From Rhodocyclaceae bacterium (GTDB lineage Bacteria; Pseudomonadota; Gammaproteobacteria; Burkholderiales; Rhodocyclaceae): a stretch of 46,948 nt of DNA. Shown in pieces: positions 41,549 to 46,948 of the stretch. The stretch's first letter is position 1. Each line of letters begins with the position of its first letter. A program made the translations under genes and the position numbers. The stretch covers positions 1 to 46,948 of the forward strand of contig JAABQX010000011.1 in NCBI GenBank assembly GCA_011391215.1. The letters run 5' to 3'. The notes below the pieces were generated by a model, which worked only from the letters and a program-made list of their open reading frames with translations, had not been told where the DNA came from and made no database searches.

Positions 41549-42142
41549 ATGAATCTCCAGCAACGCATCCAGCAGCAATTCGACGAAAGTCTCACCGTCA
41601 AACAGGCGGCGCTCGCCGTCATGGCTGTGCCCATCGAAGCAGCGATCCGCCTGATGGCGGCCAGCCTGCGGACCGGCGGCAAGGTCATGGCCTGCGGCAA
41701 CGGCGGCTCGGCGGCCGACTCGCAGCATTTCGCCGCCGAACTCCTCAATCGCTTTGAAAAGGAACGTCCGCCGCTGGCTGCCATCGCGCTGACGACGGAT
41801 ACGTCCACCCTTACCTCGATCGCCAACGACTCTGCCTACGATCAGGTGTTTGCCAAGCAGGTTGCCGGGCTCGGTCGTGCCGGTGATGTGCTGCTGGCGA
41901 TTTCCACCTCGGGCAACTCCCCAAATGTCATGGCCGCCATCGACGTCGCGCATGCGCACAGTGTGCGCGTGGTCGCACTTACCGGCAAAGGTGGCGGAAA
42001 AATTGCTGCCATGCTGACGCCTGATGATGTCCACCTTTGCGTTCCCGCCGAACGTACCGCCCGCATCCAGGAAGTCCATCTGGTCACCCTTCATTGTCTG
42101 TGCGATGGCATAGACGCCCTCATTCTCGGAGAAGCTCAATGA
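41549..42142 (+). CDS. diaA: SIS-domain protein, DiaA / phosphoheptose isomerase GmhA-like
   Basis: GKVMACGNGGSAADSQHFAAELLNRFEKERPPLAAIALTTD; yraN-diaA-dolP gene order. Confidence 0.85.
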   Translation: MNLQQRIQQQFDESLTVKQAALAVMAVPIEAAIRLMAASLRTGGKVMACGNGGSAADSQHFAAELLNRFEKERPPLAAIALTTDTSTLTSIANDSAYDQVFAKQVAGLGRAGDVLLAISTSGNSPNVMAAIDVAHAHSVRVVALTGKGGGKIAAMLTPDDVHLCVPAERTARIQEVHLVTLHCLCDGIDALILGEAQ

Positions 42143-42771
42143 AATCCCGCATTTCGACCCGCACCCTGCTTTTGCTTGCTGCGCTTGTTCCCGTCCTCGC
42201 CGGTTGTGTCGGCGCGGCCGTCGTCGGTGCCGGTGCCGCCGGCGCCTTGATCTTTGCGGACCGCCGTCAGGCCGAAACGATCATGTCCGACGAAGGCATC
42301 GGGATTCGCGCCAGCAGTCGCATCTCGGAAAAATTCGGTGACCGTGTGCATGTCAATATCGCCAGCTATAACCGCACGGTGCTGCTCACCGGCGAAGTTC
42401 CGGATGCGGCCGCCAAGGCCGAGATCGAGAAGATTGCCTCGGATGTACCGAACGTCAAGGCGATCAGTAACGAGTTGCAGATCGGCGCGCCCACTTCGCT
42501 GCAAAGCCGCAGCAACGATAGCTACCTGACCTCCAAGGTCAAGGCGCGTTTTGTCGATGCCAACCAGTTCGCCACCAACCACGTCAAGGTGGTGACCGAA
42601 AACGGCGTGGTGTATCTGATGGGCATGGTCAAGCAGCGTGAGGCTGCCTCTGCGGTCGAGATCGCCCGCACCACCGCTGGGGTTCTGAAGGTTGTGCGCG
42701 TTTTCGAAGTGATCAGTGAGTCAGATGCGCGCCGGCTCGATCCGCAACCAAGCACTCCGCCGGCCAAGTAA
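42139..42771 (+). CDS. dolP: BON-domain outer-membrane lipoprotein (DolP/YraP-like)
   Basis: Lipobox LAGC, two BON domains ([34 protein letters not shown]). Confidence 0.85.
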   Translation: MKSRISTRTLLLLAALVPVLAGCVGAAVVGAGAAGALIFADRRQAETIMSDEGIGIRASSRISEKFGDRVHVNIASYNRTVLLTGEVPDAAAKAEIEKIASDVPNVKAISNELQIGAPTSLQSRSNDSYLTSKVKARFVDANQFATNHVKVVTENGVVYLMGMVKQREAASAVEIARTTAGVLKVVRVFEVISESDARRLDPQPSTPPAK

Positions 42772-43279
42772 GACAAAGCCTGAAGCTGCCGTGGCATTCC
42801 CGCCGCCCGCGTTTGAAAGCAAGCTCTGCGCGCCCGGAGATCTTCCCGCACGCATTGCGGCATTGCCTCAACCACGGGTATTCACCAACGGCTGTTTCGA
42901 CATCCTGCATCGCGGTCATGTCACCTATCTGGCGCAGGCGCGTGCGCTGGGCGCCAGCCTGATCGTCGCCGCGAATTCGGATGCCTCGGTGCGGCGGCTC
43001 GGCAAGGGCGATGACCGTCCCGTCAATACGCTGGAAGATCGCATGGCCGTGCTGGTGGCGCTCGAGTGCGTGTCGCTCGTTACCTGGTTCGACGAAGACA
43101 CGCCGCTGCAACGCATCCTGGCGTGCCGCCCCGACATTCTGGTCAAGGGTGGCGACTGGACCGTGGAAAATATCGTCGGTGCTGCAGAGGTGAATAGCTG
43201 GGGCGGGCAGGTGCATTCCATCCCCTTCATCCATCAGCGTTCCACCACCGCCCTGCTGGAAAAGATCAGGCGGCTGTAG
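42716..43279 (+). CDS. rfaE2: D-glycero-beta-D-manno-heptose 1-phosphate adenylyltransferase (start possibly GTG near 42791)
   Basis: [51 protein letters not shown]. Confidence 0.93.
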   Translation: MSQMRAGSIRNQALRRPSKTKPEAAVAFPPPAFESKLCAPGDLPARIAALPQPRVFTNGCFDILHRGHVTYLAQARALGASLIVAANSDASVRRLGKGDDRPVNTLEDRMAVLVALECVSLVTWFDEDTPLQRILACRPDILVKGGDWTVENIVGAAEVNSWGGQVHSIPFIHQRSTTALLEKIRRL

Positions 43280-44606
43280 TCTTCCGCTCGATGGCCTGGC
43301 GCACCAGCACGATATGGCTGCGCAGGGTGTACACCATGTCGGCAAACGTCACGGGCATCGGCAGGCGGTTCACGTCGTGTTCGATGGCATCCAGGCGCTT
43401 CAGCCATTCCTCGCGCGTCTGTTGCGTCGGGTCGGCATCGACTTCCGCCTCGATGAACTTGAGTTCGCCATAGCGCCGGTAGATGCGTGACTTGACGCGC
43501 CAGTCGTACATTCCCGGGGCGATCTTCAGCACGGGAATCAGCACGGCAATCAGCGGGATCAGCATCACCACCATGCGGTCGACGAGGGTCGCCGCCCAGA
43601 ACGGCAAGTAGCGCTGCAAGAAGGGCTTGCCCGACTTGTAATAGCGCTCGGCCTCTTTCGACAGGGGAAAGTCGGCGCTGGCAGCACGGGGGAATTCCCC
43701 CGGTTTTTGAAAAACGCCCGGCCCGCCATGCACTTCCGTCAGGGCCAGCATCAGCAGGTCGATGAGCGCCGGGTGGGTGTCCTCGCGCACCACCAGGCTC
43801 GCCGTGGCGGCCACCAGTTTGATGTCGCGTGGCGGCATGTCGGTGGCCAGGTCGATGGCGCCGCGCGGCAATACCAGGGCCGATAAATAAGGGAAGCGCC
43901 GCGTGTAGGCCTCGGCCTGCACCAGGCTCATCAATTTGAGTCCGGGAGTGTGCAGCAATGTCCACACTGTTGCCGATTGCGGCGGCCCGACGACGAAGGC
44001 CGCGTCGATGCGCTTTGCCGCAAAGGCCTTCGCCAGGCCGGTACCACCCTGCTCGAGCAGTTTGGTGTTGGCGGCCTCGATCTGGTTGGCTTGCAGTAAT
44101 TCCAGAGCGAGATGACGGGTTCCGCTACCCGTACCGCCGATGGCGATGCGCCGTCCCTTCAGTTCGCTGATCCGCGACAGGGGCTTTTCGTCAGCTTCGA
44201 GTTCGGTGCGGTAGAAAATCCACAGCGGTTCGTTGTACAGACCGCCCAGCGAGACCAGCGTATCGTCGTCCTGCACGCGTGCCGTGCCACCCTGGATGAA
44301 CGCGGCATCGACCGCATGCTCGGGATCGCGCAGCCGTTCCAGATTTTCTGTCGAACCCGCCGAGGCTTCTTCGGTTACCTGGATACCGTAGCGCGCCAGC
44401 ACATCCTTGTAGGCCGCGCCGAAGCGCTGGTAAGCCCCGCCTTCCCCTCCGGTAGCGATGATCAGGGTATCCGGCGGGGCCGGCCGGATATACCGCGAGG
44501 CCAGCCAGAAGCCCGCGAAGACCACGATCAGCAGCGGCAGGCCGACGATCAACAGGTCGCGCGGCGAATACTCTTTGAGGCGACGCGGGATGCGCGGCTT
44601 CTTCAT
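43266..44606 (-). CDS. TAXI-family TRAP transporter solute-binding protein, membrane anchored
   Basis: [29 protein letters not shown]...[16 protein letters not shown]- and C-terminal TM helices; no TRAP permease nearby. Confidence 0.85.
   Translation of the reverse strand: MKKPRIPRRLKEYSPRDLLIVGLPLLIVVFAGFWLASRYIRPAPPDTLIIATGGEGGAYQRFGAAYKDVLARYGIQVTEEASAGSTENLERLRDPEHAVDAAFIQGGTARVQDDDTLVSLGGLYNEPLWIFYRTELEADEKPLSRISELKGRRIAIGGTGSGTRHLALELLQANQIEAANTKLLEQGGTGLAKAFAAKRIDAAFVVGPPQSATVWTLLHTPGLKLMSLVQAEAYTRRFPYLSALVLPRGAIDLATDMPPRDIKLVAATASLVVREDTHPALIDLLMLALTEVHGGPGVFQKPGEFPRAASADFPLSKEAERYYKSGKPFLQRYLPFWAATLVDRMVVMLIPLIAVLIPVLKIAPGMYDWRVKSRIYRRYGELKFIEAEVDADPTQQTREEWLKRLDAIEHDVNRLPMPVTFADMVYTLRSHIVLVRQAIERKTTAA
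43668..43690 (+). repeat. Dispersed 23-bp repeat, antisense in TAXI gene (reads RAASADF)
   Basis: AAAGTCGGCGCTGGCAGCACGGG, 20/23. Confidence 0.88.
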
Positions 44607-44612
44607 CGGGTA

Positions 44613-45074
44613 TTAGAACGGAATGTCGTCCTCGACATCACCAAAGCCGCCACCCGTTGGGGCAGGGGCGCTTTGCGCCTGTGGGCGCGGGGCCGGCCGT
44701 CCGCCACCGCTTTCCCTGGGCGGTGCATCACCCATACCCTCACGCTTGCCGAGCATCTTCATCTCGTCGGCGACGATCTCGGTGGTGTATTGATCCAGCC
44801 CTTCCTTGTTTTGCCACTTGCGGGTCTTGAGCGAACCTTCGATATAGACCTGCGAACCCTTCTTCAGATACTGGCCGGCGATCTCGGCCAGACGGCGGAA
44901 GAACACTACACGGTGCCACTCGGTCGCCTCTTTCTGTTCGCCGGAATTTTTGTCCTTCCAGGATTCGGACGTCGCGATGGTCACGTTGGTGACCTGATCG
45001 CCATTCGGCATGTAGCGGGTTTCGGGGTCTTTCCCCAGGTTGCCCACCAGAATCACCTTGTTGACCGATGCCAT
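44613..45074 (-). CDS. ssb: Single-stranded DNA-binding protein
   Basis: [26 protein letters not shown]-terminal tip DVEDDIPF. Confidence 0.97.
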   Translation of the reverse strand: MASVNKVILVGNLGKDPETRYMPNGDQVTNVTIATSESWKDKNSGEQKEATEWHRVVFFRRLAEIAGQYLKKGSQVYIEGSLKTRKWQNKEGLDQYTTEIVADEMKMLGKREGMGDAPPRESGGGRPAPRPQAQSAPAPTGGGFGDVEDDIPF

Positions 45075-45093
45075 ATTCCTGTCTCCCCTCTAA

Positions 45094-46308
45094 TTAAGTT
45101 GCTGCCGTTGTTACCGTTGTCCGTGGCTGCGGCGGGTTCATGCGCAACGCCAATCCGAGCCAGATGATGCCGATCGCGGCGCCCACCACATGCACTGCTG
45201 ACGCGCCTTGATACTTCACCAGCCAGCCGCCCAGCACGCCGCCGAGAAACAGCCCGATCGATTGCGTCGTATTGTAAATGCCCAGCGCCGCGCCTTTCGA
45301 TGCCGGTGGCGCGATGCGCGAAATCAGCGAAGGCTGCAAGGCTTCGAGGATGTTGAAGGCGACGAAGAACAGCAGCAGCCAGAGACCCGTGCCCCACAAT
45401 CCGCCGCCAAATGCGGCTAAACCCGCCTGCACCAATACCAGCAGGGCCACCGCGCCGACATACACCGGCTTGACCTTGCCGCGTCGTTCGGCGGCGATGA
45501 TGGCCGGCACCATCACGGCGAACGACAGCAACACTGCCGGCAGATAGACCTTCCAGTGTTCGCCGCCTGGCAGGCCGCCGGCGACCAGCGCGGTCGGCAC
45601 CACTACCCAGAGCGCCGTTTGCATCAGGTGCAGCGCGAACACGCCGAAATTCAGCCGTGCCAGCTTGGCGTCGAGCAAAACGCTGGAAAAGGGTGCACGG
45701 GCCTGTGCGGTAAAAGTCGGCGCTGGCGGGACGGCGACAAATAGCAGAATAATGGCGCCGAGTGCCAGACAGCCAATCAATATGAACAAACCGGAGAGCC
45801 CGAGCGCTGCGGCCAGCGGCGGTGCGGCCACCAGCGACACCGCGAATACCAGGCCAATGGTGGCGCCAATCATCGCCATCACCTTGGTGCGATGTTGCTC
45901 GCGCGTGAGATCGGCTGCCAGCGCGGTGACCGCCGCCGAGATGGCGCCGGCCCCCTGCAAAATACGACCAAAAATCATGACGTGAATATCCGGTGCCGCC
46001 GCTGCAATGAAGCTGCCCGCAGCATAGATCAACAGGCCGGTGACGATCACCGGCTTGCGTCCCCAGCGATCGGACGCCAGACCGAAGGGGATTTGCAGGA
46101 AAGCCTGCGTCAGACCGTAAGCGCCGAGCGCCAGGCCGACCAGCATGATGTCATCGCCCCCCGGCAGGCGTCCAGCCAGCACCGTAAAAACAGGCAGCAC
46201 CAGAAACAGGCCGAGCATACGCAAGCCGAAGATGGCCGCCAGCACGCTGCCGGTGCGCCGTTCGGCAGGGGTCATGGCATCGACTACGGGAGAGAGCACG
46301 CTGGGCAT
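45094..46308 (-). CDS. MFS transporter
   Basis: About 12 TM segments, [24 protein letters not shown]. Confidence 0.92.
   Translation of the reverse strand: MPSVLSPVVDAMTPAERRTGSVLAAIFGLRMLGLFLVLPVFTVLAGRLPGGDDIMLVGLALGAYGLTQAFLQIPFGLASDRWGRKPVIVTGLLIYAAGSFIAAAAPDIHVMIFGRILQGAGAISAAVTALAADLTREQHRTKVMAMIGATIGLVFAVSLVAAPPLAAALGLSGLFILIGCLALGAIILLFVAVPPAPTFTAQARAPFSSVLLDAKLARLNFGVFALHLMQTALWVVVPTALVAGGLPGGEHWKVYLPAVLLSFAVMVPAIIAAERRGKVKPVYVGAVALLVLVQAGLAAFGGGLWGTGLWLLLFFVAFNILEALQPSLISRIAPPASKGAALGIYNTTQSIGLFLGGVLGGWLVKYQGASAVHVVGAAIGIIWLGLALRMNPPQPRTTVTTAAT
45713..45735 (+). repeat. Dispersed 23-bp repeat, antisense in MFS gene (reads AVPPAPTF)
   Basis: AAAGTCGGCGCTGGCGGGACGGC, 23/23. Confidence 0.97.
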
Positions 46309-46364
46309 TACCTTGGCTGGAGAGGTCGCGTATATTATCAGGTCGCTATAAAGCTCCTGCCACC

Positions 46365-46948
46365 ATGGACTTCATCAAAATACGCGGCGCTCGTACGCAC
46401 AACCTCAAGAATATCGCGCTTGACCTGCCGCGCAACCGGCTGACCGTGATTACCGGCCTGTCCGGTTCCGGCAAGAGCTCGCTGGCTTTTGACACGCTCT
46501 ATGCCGAGGGGCAGCGCCGCTACGTCGAGTCGCTGTCGGCCTACGCGCGCCAGTTCCTGCAGCTGATGGAAAAGCCTGATGTTGACCTGATCGAGGGGCT
46601 GTCGCCCGCCATTTCCATTGAACAGAAGGCCACCAGCCACAACCCGCGCTCCACCGTCGGCACGGTCACCGAGATCCATGATTACCTGCGCCTGCTCTAC
46701 GCCCGTGCCGGTACGCCGCACTGCCCGGAACATGGCCAGCCGCTCGAAGCCAAGAGTGTGTCGCAGATGGTTGACCATGTGCTGGCCCTGCCCGAAGACA
46801 CCAAGCTGATGATCCTCGCGCCCGTGGTGGCCAACCGCAAGGGCGAGCAACTCGATTTATTTGCCGAACTGAAAGCGCAGGGTTTCGTGCGTCTGCGGGT
46901 CGATGGCACGGTACATGACATCGACGCTCTGCCCAAGCTGACGAAAAG
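46365..46948 (+). CDS. uvrA: Excinuclease ABC subunit A, N-terminal part (runs off window end)
   Basis: [65 protein letters not shown]; absent from the ORF track because no stop lies in the window. Confidence 0.97.
   Translation, partial: MDFIKIRGARTHNLKNIALDLPRNRLTVITGLSGSGKSSLAFDTLYAEGQRRYVESLSAYARQFLQLMEKPDVDLIEGLSPAISIEQKATSHNPRSTVGTVTEIHDYLRLLYARAGTPHCPEHGQPLEAKSVSQMVDHVLALPEDTKLMILAPVVANRKGEQLDLFAELKAQGFVRLRVDGTVHDIDALPKLTK

Noticed and set aside
2305-45735. Repeat as Chi, KOPS or transcription terminator
   Set aside because: Orientations are mixed (10 plus, 5 minus) and uncorrelated with gene direction; no self-complementary stem and no intergenic placement.
2305-45735. Repeat as CRISPR array
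   Set aside because: Copies are kilobases apart inside genes, not tandem with spacers.
1-46948. Defence island, prophage, BGC or integrative element
   Set aside because: Every gene is housekeeping or envelope-related; no integrase, transposase, toxin-antitoxin or atypical cluster seen.

Overview
This 46.9-kb window is a dense, GC-rich chromosomal segment, most likely from a betaproteobacterium; Rhodocyclales-like is a guess from gene order and protein style. I found no phage, IS element, CRISPR array or tRNA. Gene order: ppc(partial, -) | hemC-hemD-hemX-hemY(+) | hemF, purD, purH, fis, dusB, ubiH-like, pepP, murU, amgK(-) | lptD-surA-pdxA-rsmA(+) | complete dcw cluster on the minus strand, transcribed mraZ-rsmH-ftsL-ftsI-murE-murF-mraY-murD-ftsW-murG-murC-murB-ddlB-ftsQ-ftsA-ftsZ | rnpB(-) | lipoprotein, pyrC, rsmI(-) | yraN, HIRAN protein, diaA/gmhA-like, dolP-like, rfaE2(+) | TAXI protein, ssb, MFS(-) | uvrA(partial, +). 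The strongest unexplained signal is a dispersed 23-bp repeat, consensus AAAGTCGGCGCYGGCRGGACGGC. I count 15 copies (three identical to AAAGTCGGCGCTGGCGGGACGGC), all inside genes, at most one per gene, in both orientations and four reading frames. Where I can compare with recalled E. coli orthologues (MurG, RsmI, YraN) the copies cause no length change. This looks like a DNA-uptake-sequence-like signal rather than an inserted element. The second notable observation is a murE ORF that starts, behind a good Shine-Dalgarno, directly at the ATP-binding domain and lacks the usual ~95-100 aa N-terminal UDP-binding domain. All calls come from reading the sequence; no searches were run.
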